A DNA stretch of 54,761 nucleotides. Source: Rheinheimera sp. (GTDB lineage Bacteria > Pseudomonadota > Gammaproteobacteria > Enterobacterales > Alteromonadaceae). The DNA lies in the NCBI RefSeq assembly GCF_030824435.1, contig NZ_JAVBXS010000015.1, positions 1-54,761 of the forward strand, read 5' to 3'. Shown one piece after another: positions 8,619 to 16,458 of this stretch. Position 1 is the stretch's first letter; each line of letters begins with the position of its first letter. The notes beneath the pieces were generated by a model. That model searched no databases. It saw only the letters and a list, made by a program, of their open reading frames with translations, and was not told the origin of the DNA. Made by a program: the position numbers and the translations under genes.

Positions 8619-10250
8619 ATGCAGCGACTTGCCCCCCTCAAGCCCGATGATTTATTTGCGCTATTGCCGGTGTTGCTGGCCTGGTTGTGGGCAGTGCTGC
8701 AACCTGCCATGGTGCAGGAAAAGGCCGATTGGTTGTTGTTGTGGCCACAAGCCGGTTGGTTGTTGTTGCAGTATTTCCCTATGTTATTGGCTCAGGCAGT
8801 GGCGCAATTTTTTGCCCGGGATTTTGCATTTGCACCGCGTTTTAGCCATGGGCTGGCAGCAGCGCCGAAAACAACATCAGCATTAAAGATGACGTTGCTG
8901 GTGCTGTTTTGGCTTGTTGTGATGTTGTATCCGGCTGTGATGGCAACATCTGGTTTTGGCAACTGGTTATTGGCGCCAGGTTTAAGTCTGTTGTATTGGC
9001 TGCATTTTTATTATCTGCACAAGCTGCAACAGGCCCGGCGCTGGCAATGGTTCTGGTCGCTGGATGGGGTCTTGGCGCTGTTATTGCTCTGCTGGACAGT
9101 CGGCTGGACCTTGTTATTGGTGTCGCATCAACCCGGTTTGGCACAGCAGCCAATACCAGTAAAGCTTGATTGGCCGCGCATCCTGCAAAACCCGCTGCTC
9201 ACGCTGCATTATTTATGGCAGTTCAGCCTGTTGGCAGCGCTGATGTATGGTTGTTATTGGTTCAACCGTTATTGGCTGGTGCGGCGTATTCTGGCCCGGC
9301 ATGGTTTGTTGCCTTTTGTGATGCTGAGCATTGGCCTGATATTATTCAGTTATGTGCCGCTGGCGGCTTTGTTATTGCAACTGCCAATGAATGATGTTGC
9401 AGTGCCGGCAGTGCCGGCTGGCAGTCAAAACCCCTTTGACTGGTACAACTTTAACTTTATGTTCTTGCAGTGGTTATTCACCACGCCGCTGATCCTGGCT
9501 TTTGACCGGCAGCAACAGGAAACCAGCCTGGCGCAAATTCAGCATCAACAAATTCAAACCGAATTGCAGTTGCTGCAACAACAAATTAATCCGCATTTTT
9601 TATTTAATACCTTAAATAACCTCTATGCCCTTTGTTTAATCAAGTCGGATGACGCGCCAAAACTGATATTACAACTGGCTGATTTATTAAGATATGTGGT
9701 GTATCAGGGCCAACAGAAACAAGTGACTTTACAGCAAGAGCTGGAGTATCTGCAGCATTACCTGGCGTTACAACAACTCAGGGTCAGCAATAAAACCACC
9801 TTAAAGCTGCAATTGCCGGATAACACCAGCCAATACCAGTTACCGCCTTTGCTGCTTATTATGCTGGTGGAAAACGCTTATAAACATGGTGTGGAAACCT
9901 CAACTGAAGCTGGTCTGGTGGAAATTAAGGCCAGCATTCAGCAGAACCGGCTGTATTTTAGTTGCCGTAATAGTTGCCCTCCCGTTGAAGACAAAAGTGG
10001 TAGTTTCAGCGTAACGGGCAACACCACAGCCACAACAACTGGCCTTGGGCTGGAGAATTTACGCAGGCGGCTGCACCTGTATTTTGGCGACGCTTTTTAT
10101 CTGCATAGCGCTGCACAAAAGCAAAGCACAGCGCAGGGCCCAAGCGAAGCGCAAAAAAATAGCGAAGCGCAAAACAGCTGGTTGGCGGAATTAGAATTGC
10201 CGCTGGCATTAATCACAGGAGCCGCAGATGCTGAAGTTGCTGCTGGTTGA
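8619..10250 (+). CDS. LytS/YehU-type sensor histidine kinase
   Basis: A 543-residue membrane kinase; ATG 8619 gives MQRLAPLKPDDLFALLPVLL, which leads straight into the membrane part, so it is preferred to the upstream 8559 start. About eight hydrophobic helices fill residues 10-290. After a linker helix comes the His_kinase (PF06580) motif QQINPHFLFNTLNNL with the phospho-accepting His at about 326, then an HATPase with N-box LVENAYKHGVE and G-box TGLGLENLRRR. Residues near 490-520 are a repetitive Q/S/A linker (SAAQKQSTAQGPSEAQ). It overlaps its response regulator by 23 bases. Confidence 0.9.
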   Translation: MQRLAPLKPDDLFALLPVLLAWLWAVLQPAMVQEKADWLLLWPQAGWLLLQYFPMLLAQAVAQFFARDFAFAPRFSHGLAAAPKTTSALKMTLLVLFWLVVMLYPAVMATSGFGNWLLAPGLSLLYWLHFYYLHKLQQARRWQWFWSLDGVLALLLLCWTVGWTLLLVSHQPGLAQQPIPVKLDWPRILQNPLLTLHYLWQFSLLAALMYGCYWFNRYWLVRRILARHGLLPFVMLSIGLILFSYVPLAALLLQLPMNDVAVPAVPAGSQNPFDWYNFNFMFLQWLFTTPLILAFDRQQQETSLAQIQHQQIQTELQLLQQQINPHFLFNTLNNLYALCLIKSDDAPKLILQLADLLRYVVYQGQQKQVTLQQELEYLQHYLALQQLRVSNKTTLKLQLPDNTSQYQLPPLLLIMLVENAYKHGVETSTEAGLVEIKASIQQNRLYFSCRNSCPPVEDKSGSFSVTGNTTATTTGLGLENLRRRLHLYFGDAFYLHSAAQKQSTAQGPSEAQKNSEAQNSWLAELELPLALITGAADAEVAAG

Positions 10251-10953
10251 TGATGAACCTTTAGCCCATCAGGTGTTGTTACATCATCTGGCGCAGTACA
10301 CCGATATGCAGGTGGTGGCGCAAAGTTACAACGCAGCACAAGCGCTGGCGGTGCTGGCAAATCAACAGATTGACCTGATGTTGCTGGATATTCAGCTACC
10401 GGTTTTAACCGGCCTTGAAATGCTGAAGCTGCTGGCGCATCCGCCGCAGGTGATTATTACCAGCGCTTATGCCGACTATGCGCTGGACGGTTTTGCACTG
10501 GATGTCACCGACTATTTACTTAAACCCATCAGCGCCGAACGTTTAGCTGTGGCATTGGATAAAGTGCGGCGCAAAAACCTGTTGCTGGCAGCGGCAACAG
10601 CCGGAAAAAGCAGCATTCAGACGCCGCAAGCCACTGATTTTATAGTGTTAAAAGTAGACAGAGCCTTGCAGCGTTTTGAGCTGGCTTCGGTCTGTTGTTT
10701 TGAAGCTTATGGCAACTATGTCAAAGTCTGGCAAGGCGAGCGTATGACGCTGGTGAGCAGCACCTTAAAACAGCTTTGCCGTCAGTTACCTCCAACAGTT
10801 TTTGTGCAGGTGCATAAATCGTTTTTAGTGGCTAAAGCGCATGTTGTCAGCCGCGACAGTCAGCAGCTGCGGTTAAGCAATCAGATGATGGTGAAAATTG
10901 GCGATGCTTATAAAGAGCAGGCCAGACAGTTGTTATTGCCGGTTGCAAACTGA
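10228..10953 (+). CDS. LytTR-family response regulator
   Basis: A 241-residue regulator. The receiver domain (1-120) has acidic pocket VDDE at 8-10, phosphorylation site D54 in LLDIQLPVLTG, conserved TSAYADYAL and the Lys in LLKPI. A LytTR DNA-binding domain covers about 140-240 (VCCFEAYGNYVKVWQG and VFVQVHKSFLVAKAHV). LytTR proteins bind imperfect direct repeats upstream of their target genes. It is co-transcribed with the kinase, and the divergent ABC exporter/peptidase operon is the most likely target. A strong terminator follows. Confidence 0.92.
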   Translation: MLKLLLVDDEPLAHQVLLHHLAQYTDMQVVAQSYNAAQALAVLANQQIDLMLLDIQLPVLTGLEMLKLLAHPPQVIITSAYADYALDGFALDVTDYLLKPISAERLAVALDKVRRKNLLLAAATAGKSSIQTPQATDFIVLKVDRALQRFELASVCCFEAYGNYVKVWQGERMTLVSSTLKQLCRQLPPTVFVQVHKSFLVAKAHVVSRDSQQLRLSNQMMVKIGDAYKEQARQLLLPVAN

Positions 10954-11003
10954 ATCAGCAAAAGGCCCCTTGGGTAACAACAAACAACAGCGGTGGGAGC
11001 AAC

Positions 11004-11054
11004 AAGGGCATAGTTCAGTGTTGGCTGAGATCAGCTGAACAGATGCCCTTTTTT
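11004..11054. terminator. Long bidirectional hairpin terminator
   Basis: A two-part stem: AAGGGCAT pairs with ATGCCCTT, and AGTTCAG pairs with CTGAAC inside it. Six T's follow on the plus strand. It sits between two convergent genes, about 50 bases past the LytTR stop and 15 bases past the stop of the minus-strand gene. Confidence 0.8.
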
Positions 11055-11068
11055 GTCAGTGTAAAAGT

Positions 11069-13189
11069 TTAAGCAAAAATCTTCTGTAATAAACCCTGGC
11101 GCCAGAGCACCCAGCTGGCCACCACTATCACCACTAAAATCAGCCATAAACCCGAACTGCTTTTTTTCTCGTAAGGGTCTATTAACGAGCGGCTGGAACC
11201 GGCCGGAATAGTGGCCAAAGCTGTTAAGCGGGTACCAAATTTAATACTGAGTTTGGCGTTGGTATTCACAGCCCAGCCATTGGCGTCGAGCAGCGGCGCT
11301 AAATTACGGGCGCGTAATTTAAACCAGGCCAACAGCATAGAAGGGCCTGAGATAAACAACACTATGCCACAGAGCGCCAGCGGCATTTGCCACCACACCA
11401 GCCCAAGAAAACCTGTCACCACTGCCGCTAATGCTGTGCCTATAGCGCCTATCGCTAAACCAATAGCAGCAAAAATACCGGCAAACTTGGCCACATCAAA
11501 AGGTGCTGCCGGTTTGGCAGGGGCCGGCGCTTCTGCCACTTTGGCGGCATCACCGACACCAGCGGCACTTTTAGTTTCAATTTCTTTGTCTTTCGCGGCA
11601 GCAAATTTCTGAATTTGATCCGAAATCATGCGGCCGATACGCTGGTAAGGGGTAAAAAAGGCTTCACGGATACTGATAGGGTTGCTGACAATCTGGGTCA
11701 CAGTGGCATCCCAATCCTGGCCTGCCATATCGTAAAACACGCCGTTACGGCCGACCATTAAATTACCGGCATCGCCTGCTGTCATAGCGGCCACCACAGA
11801 GCGTTTTTCACCAGTGGCGCTGCGAACACAATCGATATACAACAAATAAGTACCACTTAAACCGGCCAGTTTGGCGTGTTTGGCAGCGTCATTGACGTTC
11901 AGGCATAAGTCGCAGCTGCGACCATCCAGATACAAACGGCCATTCTGGAAAATGGCGGGTTTTTCCAGGCTGTAAAAGTTTTCTAAATTGACAAAGTTAC
12001 GCAATAAATCACGTAAATAACGCTGATAACGCACCAGTTTATCAACATCAAGTACAGACTCAGCTTCGGCCTGCTGGGCTAAATCAGCGTCCATCAGCGC
12101 ATAAGCTGCATTGAGTGTTTGTTCGTTCAGGCAGGCTGCCAGCAGTTCAGCTTCCAGCGTGGCGGCATTGCTGTTGGGCTGTAAAGTTTTCCAGTCGTTG
12201 TAAGCGGCAATAGCGGCTTTTAGTTGTTGCCACTGAGCGTTATTAATGTGTTCAGTCTGACCCCAAACCGGCAGTGCCAGAGTGGCAAGTTCAGCCAGAT
12301 CAGCCGCCCAGTGCGGGTGTACGCCTTTTTGCAGCGGCAATTGGCCTTTGGCGTTGATATGGGCCAAAGGCAAATAATTGGTGTCAGAGCTGGCTTCAGA
12401 TAATAACTGCCGGGACAGTGCTGCATAATCTTCCGGCGCGCCATTCAGTGGCTCAGCGGCGCGTTCGTCATAAGCGGCCAGCTGGCAACGGGTAAAATAA
12501 TCTGTGACTTTGGCGTCCAGTTTTTGCACAAGCTGATAAACCAGTTCGGTATCGCCGGCAAACACTGTACTGATGCTGCTGCCTTGTTGCTGCCATTCGG
12601 TATATAAACGGCCATCAGCAACAAATTGTTCCAGCTGGGTTTTATCAATGCCAGGTACACCACTGCGATCCATACTGGAAATTTCCAGTCCCAGCAAAGT
12701 GTTGATCAGCTGCTGTACGTTCGGGTCTTGCGAAAGCTCTGCGGTAATAATACCGTCGCCGTTGAGCTGATGCGCCGGAAACACCAGCGCCATATCAGCG
12801 GTGTCGTCCACTGTCAGGCTGGTGGCGTCACTTTTGCCCAGGTTTTGCAGCATACGTTTGGCTGAAGCCAATAACTTTTGCCCTGCTTCGTTATGGCTGT
12901 TGATGGCCGCGAGTGGCAGCTCTTCACCTGATAACAGCACTTCAGGTTGTTGCAATACCGACAAAGCCCAGCTGACGGCCGCTTTAACTTCATCAATACG
13001 CACCCGGCCATCGTGGTCAGTATCCAGATAAGCCATAGTGCGGCTGTCAAACTCCAGTCCTTTTACCGGACAACTGAGCGCCGCCCAGAGTTTTGGGTCC
13101 AGGGTATTTAACTGCTGCCAGTCGGCAATTTTATCAAGACGAACCTGATCAAAACCGCCGGAACGAAAAAAGCGCCACTGATGAGCCAT
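11069..13189 (-). CDS. EF-hand-containing membrane protein, unknown function
   Basis: A 706-residue protein. There is no signal peptide; a calcium-binding EF-hand loop DTDHDGRVRIDE is at 56-67 and a second, less complete one around LNGDGIITAELSQD at 142-155. A long soluble central region follows. The C-terminal part has an A/P/K-rich linker (about 540-565), then two or three membrane helices (about 570-630) and a last helix near 680-700 (GLWLILVVIVVASWVLW). It looks like a membrane-anchored calcium-responsive protein. I do not recognise a named family. It is monocistronic. Confidence 0.75.
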   Translation of the reverse strand: MAHQWRFFRSGGFDQVRLDKIADWQQLNTLDPKLWAALSCPVKGLEFDSRTMAYLDTDHDGRVRIDEVKAAVSWALSVLQQPEVLLSGEELPLAAINSHNEAGQKLLASAKRMLQNLGKSDATSLTVDDTADMALVFPAHQLNGDGIITAELSQDPNVQQLINTLLGLEISSMDRSGVPGIDKTQLEQFVADGRLYTEWQQQGSSISTVFAGDTELVYQLVQKLDAKVTDYFTRCQLAAYDERAAEPLNGAPEDYAALSRQLLSEASSDTNYLPLAHINAKGQLPLQKGVHPHWAADLAELATLALPVWGQTEHINNAQWQQLKAAIAAYNDWKTLQPNSNAATLEAELLAACLNEQTLNAAYALMDADLAQQAEAESVLDVDKLVRYQRYLRDLLRNFVNLENFYSLEKPAIFQNGRLYLDGRSCDLCLNVNDAAKHAKLAGLSGTYLLYIDCVRSATGEKRSVVAAMTAGDAGNLMVGRNGVFYDMAGQDWDATVTQIVSNPISIREAFFTPYQRIGRMISDQIQKFAAAKDKEIETKSAAGVGDAAKVAEAPAPAKPAAPFDVAKFAGIFAAIGLAIGAIGTALAAVVTGFLGLVWWQMPLALCGIVLFISGPSMLLAWFKLRARNLAPLLDANGWAVNTNAKLSIKFGTRLTALATIPAGSSRSLIDPYEKKSSSGLWLILVVIVVASWVLWRQGLLQKIFA

Positions 13190-13374
13190 GTAATTTTCCT
13201 TATTAACAGGGGGTTCCCGGAAGGTGCCAGCACAAACCAGACTAAAGACTTAATATTTCACGCTTTTTGCGATGCGGCAAGTTGAGGCCTTGAAATTTGG
13301 CCGGATGGCTGGGTTTAGCGGTTAAAAAAGCTGCCACAGACGCTTTGTTGTGTTCCGGCCCTGTTGCCGAAAAA

Positions 13375-13401
13375 AAAGCCCGTGGTAGACGGGCTTTTGG
13401 T
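13375..13401 (-). terminator. Terminator of the TonB receptor gene
   Basis: A stem AAAAGCCCGT / ACGGGCTTTT around a GGTAG loop, with an A run on the plus strand that reads as T's on the minus strand after the stem. It lies 20 bases beyond the receptor's stop codon. Confidence 0.8.
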
Positions 13402-13419
13402 TGTTACAGCCTTAAAGCA

Positions 13420-15525
13420 TTAAAAGCGGTAGCGGGCGCCCAGTTCAAATGAACGTTCAGGGCCAACATAAATGCCTTCACGCAGGCCGGTGATATAGCT
13501 TTTGTCGGTCAGGTTTTTCACTGAAGCAAACAGGTTAAACTGGCTGCTGACGTCATATTGCGCTAACAGATCCAGTACAGTGTAGGCCGGTAATAAACCA
13601 CCCCAGATACCGCTGGCGGCATTGGCTGGAATATCAATTCTGTTGCTCGGGTCACCAAACTGCTCACCACGGTGATGTAGGTTCAGTGCAAAATTCCACT
13701 GTGCCAGGTCGTAGTTCAGGCCAAGGTTTGCCACTACTTTTGGTGCATAAGGAATACGGTTACCCGCTGTGCTGCCGGTTCTGAATTCAGATTCCGGTAC
13801 CCAGGTCAGGTTAGAGTCCAGCATCAGGTTGGTCGCCAGGCTATAACCCAGGCTGAATTCCATCCCATAATGACGGGTTTCACCGGCGTTAGAGCGTGAC
13901 AGGTTTGGATCGCTGTTGCCTGTCACCACCTGATTGCTGAAATCCATCACAAAAGCGGCTACGTCATAACGCAAAGCTTCTGCAGTACCCCGGACGCCCA
14001 TTTCGTAGTTGACTGAACGTTCGCCGTCCAGTTGTTGATCTTTCAGGCCATCCAGCGCCACGTTATTGGCCGCTGGTGAAAAGGCACGGTACACACCACC
14101 ATACAACTGGTTGTTGTCCAGGCTGTAGGTAAAACCTACACCAGGTAACACTTCAGTGTTGTTGGTTTTAGCTTCGTTGTTGTTTTGCAACAGGTTCAGC
14201 CGTTTTTGTTCGTAAGACTCAATACGGACACCTGGTGTCACCGCCAGCTGTTCGCTCAGCTGAATACGGCTTTGCGCATAAGCGGCCACACTGTCAGCAG
14301 AGTCCTGCAGATGACCGGCCAGAGTGCCACTGCGATCAGCTGTGCGGGTGGCGGTAATACGCTGATCATCCGACTCTTCGCTCATCAGGCGCAGGCCAAA
14401 TTCAGAACTGCTGGCTAAACCGGCCAGCTGATGTTCCACACTCAGCCGAGATTCGATACCTGAACGTTCAAAAGCGCGGTTATTACCGGTCAGATTGTTG
14501 GTGTAAACCCAATGACCAGCTGCGTTTGAAGCTGCGCTGTTTACCGCATAACGCCAATAATCACGCGCCATGTCGCTCCAGTAAGCCACAGTGTTTAACG
14601 TGATGTCGTTCGTAATTTGCCATTCGTGGTTCAGGTCAAAGGAGGTACGGTCAATTAATAAAAAGTCGTCCGGTGCCGGGTTGGTGGTTACACCAGCCTG
14701 ATATTCACCCAACAACAGACCACGGTAAGAGATATTGGCGTCGTTTTTGTGATGAGAAACTTTAATGCCGACTTTTTGGTTATTGGCAAACTCAACACCG
14801 GCTTTGGCCAGCAGGTCGGTCATGTCATAACCTTTGTCCATAAAGCCGTCACTTTTGGCGTGGCTGGCAATAATACCGGCATAAGCGTCGCCTGAAGCAT
14901 TGCGGTTACCGGCTTCGATGCTCAGCTCGCGGGTATTAAAAGAACCCAGCCGGCCAGAGAGTTCAACACCATCATCCGGTGTTTTGGTCTGGTAGTTCAC
15001 TACACCACCGATAGTGGAAGGACCATAACGTAAAGAGGCAGAACCTTTTAAGACTTCAACAGTGGCAACCCGCTGAATACGCGGATTAAAATAACGTTCG
15101 TTGCCGATAAATAAACCTGGCGCTACAGGTACACCATCTTCCAGCATCAGAGATTTAGACTCGCTGGCCGACAGGCCACGGATACCAAAGTTGGCAACTA
15201 CAGCGGTTTCGTCTTCGGTTTTGATATTCACACCAGGAATACGGCGCAACACGTCTTCGGTCGACAGTGGCTGGATTTGTTTGATCTGTTCCAGGCTGAC
15301 CAGATTAACGGTACCGGTTTCCAGATAATGGGCATCAGCGCTGCTGGCGGTAATTTTGATCACTTCCAAAGTAGGTGTGGCTTTTTTCTTCTCAGCTTTT
15401 TTCTCAATCACTGACACTTCATCAAGGGCGACGTTAGCAGCATCAGCGGCATAGAGGGGTGATGCAACACAAAACAGAGCTACGGCTTTTGCCAGTCGGG
15501 AATAACGCAGGGTGTTGGCAGACAT
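13420..15525 (-). CDS. TonB-dependent outer-membrane receptor
   Basis: A 701-residue receptor. The signal peptide ends near SPLYAADA (residue 28). A plug domain follows at about 70-170, with typical LRRIPGVNIK, NFGIRGLSASESKSLMLEDG and VEVLKGSASLRYGPSTIGGVVN segments, then a 22-strand barrel ending in FELGARYRF. The short segment DEVSVIEKK after the leader may hold the TonB box. Overall it resembles FecA/siderophore-type receptors. Its substrate is not proven; iron is favoured by a weak Fur-like sequence in the promoter. There is no neighbouring transporter or sigma/anti-sigma pair, so it depends on partners elsewhere. Confidence 0.88.
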   Translation of the reverse strand: MSANTLRYSRLAKAVALFCVASPLYAADAANVALDEVSVIEKKAEKKKATPTLEVIKITASSADAHYLETGTVNLVSLEQIKQIQPLSTEDVLRRIPGVNIKTEDETAVVANFGIRGLSASESKSLMLEDGVPVAPGLFIGNERYFNPRIQRVATVEVLKGSASLRYGPSTIGGVVNYQTKTPDDGVELSGRLGSFNTRELSIEAGNRNASGDAYAGIIASHAKSDGFMDKGYDMTDLLAKAGVEFANNQKVGIKVSHHKNDANISYRGLLLGEYQAGVTTNPAPDDFLLIDRTSFDLNHEWQITNDITLNTVAYWSDMARDYWRYAVNSAASNAAGHWVYTNNLTGNNRAFERSGIESRLSVEHQLAGLASSSEFGLRLMSEESDDQRITATRTADRSGTLAGHLQDSADSVAAYAQSRIQLSEQLAVTPGVRIESYEQKRLNLLQNNNEAKTNNTEVLPGVGFTYSLDNNQLYGGVYRAFSPAANNVALDGLKDQQLDGERSVNYEMGVRGTAEALRYDVAAFVMDFSNQVVTGNSDPNLSRSNAGETRHYGMEFSLGYSLATNLMLDSNLTWVPESEFRTGSTAGNRIPYAPKVVANLGLNYDLAQWNFALNLHHRGEQFGDPSNRIDIPANAASGIWGGLLPAYTVLDLLAQYDVSSQFNLFASVKNLTDKSYITGLREGIYVGPERSFELGARYRF

Positions 15526-15557
15526 CTAAAATACTCTCCTGATAAGAAACGCGCTGA

Positions 15558-15587
15558 TACTAACACAAATAGTTCGCATTAACTCAA
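15558..15587 (-). promoter_or_regulatory. Candidate promoter with Fur-like dyad upstream of the TonB receptor
   Basis: Read on the minus strand, TTGAGT (15582-15587) and TTAGTA (15558-15563) are spaced by 18 bases and lie about 35 bases upstream of the receptor start. The spacer holds AATGCGAACTATT, which matches about nine of thirteen positions of the Fur core AATGATAATCATT. The promoter is plausible; Fur control is tentative. The rest of the 450-base stretch 15526-15976 holds only a small hairpin (ATACCC / GGGTAT near 15680) and a CAGCAT repeat near 15850. Confidence 0.35.
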
Positions 15588-15976
15588 GATTTATTTGGCT
15601 GAGAGTTGCTGTTGCTGTGGGTATTGCTGCAGGAAAAACGATGGGAAACAGCCCGCCAGCTGCCGCCAAAGCTGAAGTTAATACCCTGCGGGGTATGTTG
15701 TGTTGTGCCTGGGAGTACCTCTTTTCCTCTGTTGGTGTGATGTTGTGATTTCGGATCTGGCAACTCTGTGATTGCATTAAGTCGGGGAGGCAGGCGTGAT
15801 GTATTGATCTGTTATACCAAGGTTGCTGTCACAGCGAGTATGGAGTGTTATGCAGCATCAGCATCAGCATCAGCAACACAGCTCAGTGTTATTGACACAG
15901 CACAACCTCATTAAAAGTTTTGCCGGCTTCACCTTGGTATTGTGGCTTAAAACGCAGCAACAAAGGCCCTTGTTGT

Positions 15977-16285
15977 TTAATCTTCAGGTCCCTGGCAGGT
16001 CAGTACCAGATGTTTACGCATATCTTTTAAAATCACACCCCGTTTTAGCATTAAAGTGCTGAGCCGTTTTTGCCATAACAACAACTGGGGTTGTGCCAGC
16101 ACCAATGCTTCGTCTGACACCAACTGCAACCGCACTAATAATGAGGCCGGAAAAGCTTCGTATTCCAGACTAAACCAGCCCTGGATAAAACCGGGCAGCT
16201 CAAGGGTGGCTTGTTGTTCCAGCGCTTCGACGGCGCTTAATACAGCTTTTTGTTGTTTCAGTTGCACTGCTGAGAGTTTTTTCAT
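15977..16285 (-). CDS. Small hypothetical protein
   Basis: A 102-residue, Leu/Gln-rich soluble protein beginning MKKLSAVQLKQQKAVLSAVE and ending in a region with basic and Cys residues (DMRKHLVLTCQGPED). Its amino-acid use matches neighbouring core genes, and it occupies a gap otherwise without genes. No domain is recognised. It lies on the same strand as uvrA with a 173-base gap downstream of uvrA's stop, so it could be read from the same side but is not tightly linked. Moderate confidence because it is short and lacks known motifs. Confidence 0.5.
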   Translation of the reverse strand: MKKLSAVQLKQQKAVLSAVEALEQQATLELPGFIQGWFSLEYEAFPASLLVRLQLVSDEALVLAQPQLLLWQKRLSTLMLKRGVILKDMRKHLVLTCQGPED

Positions 16286-16458
16286 GTGGAAATCCGGACT
16301 GTGGCTTCAACCACACTATAAAGATGGGCTGATGATAAAAGCCAAAGTGTTGTGCGGCAAGAAATTTAGGGCGGCAAGGCATTTGCCGGCACTCAGCATA
16401 AAAGCTGCTTTGAGTGCCTGGCATCGAGCTGTCATTGCGCCGGTTTTGTTCAGCCTGG

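Noticed and set aside
15526-15800. TPP or cobalamin riboswitch before the TonB receptor
   Set aside because: Single short matches (CTGAGAG) exist but the conserved core and the right orientation are missing.
15823-16062. 79-codon plus-strand frame with QHQHQHQ stretch
   Set aside because: The repeat is a CAGCAT trinucleotide array; the frame overlaps a minus-strand gene and lacks a ribosome site.
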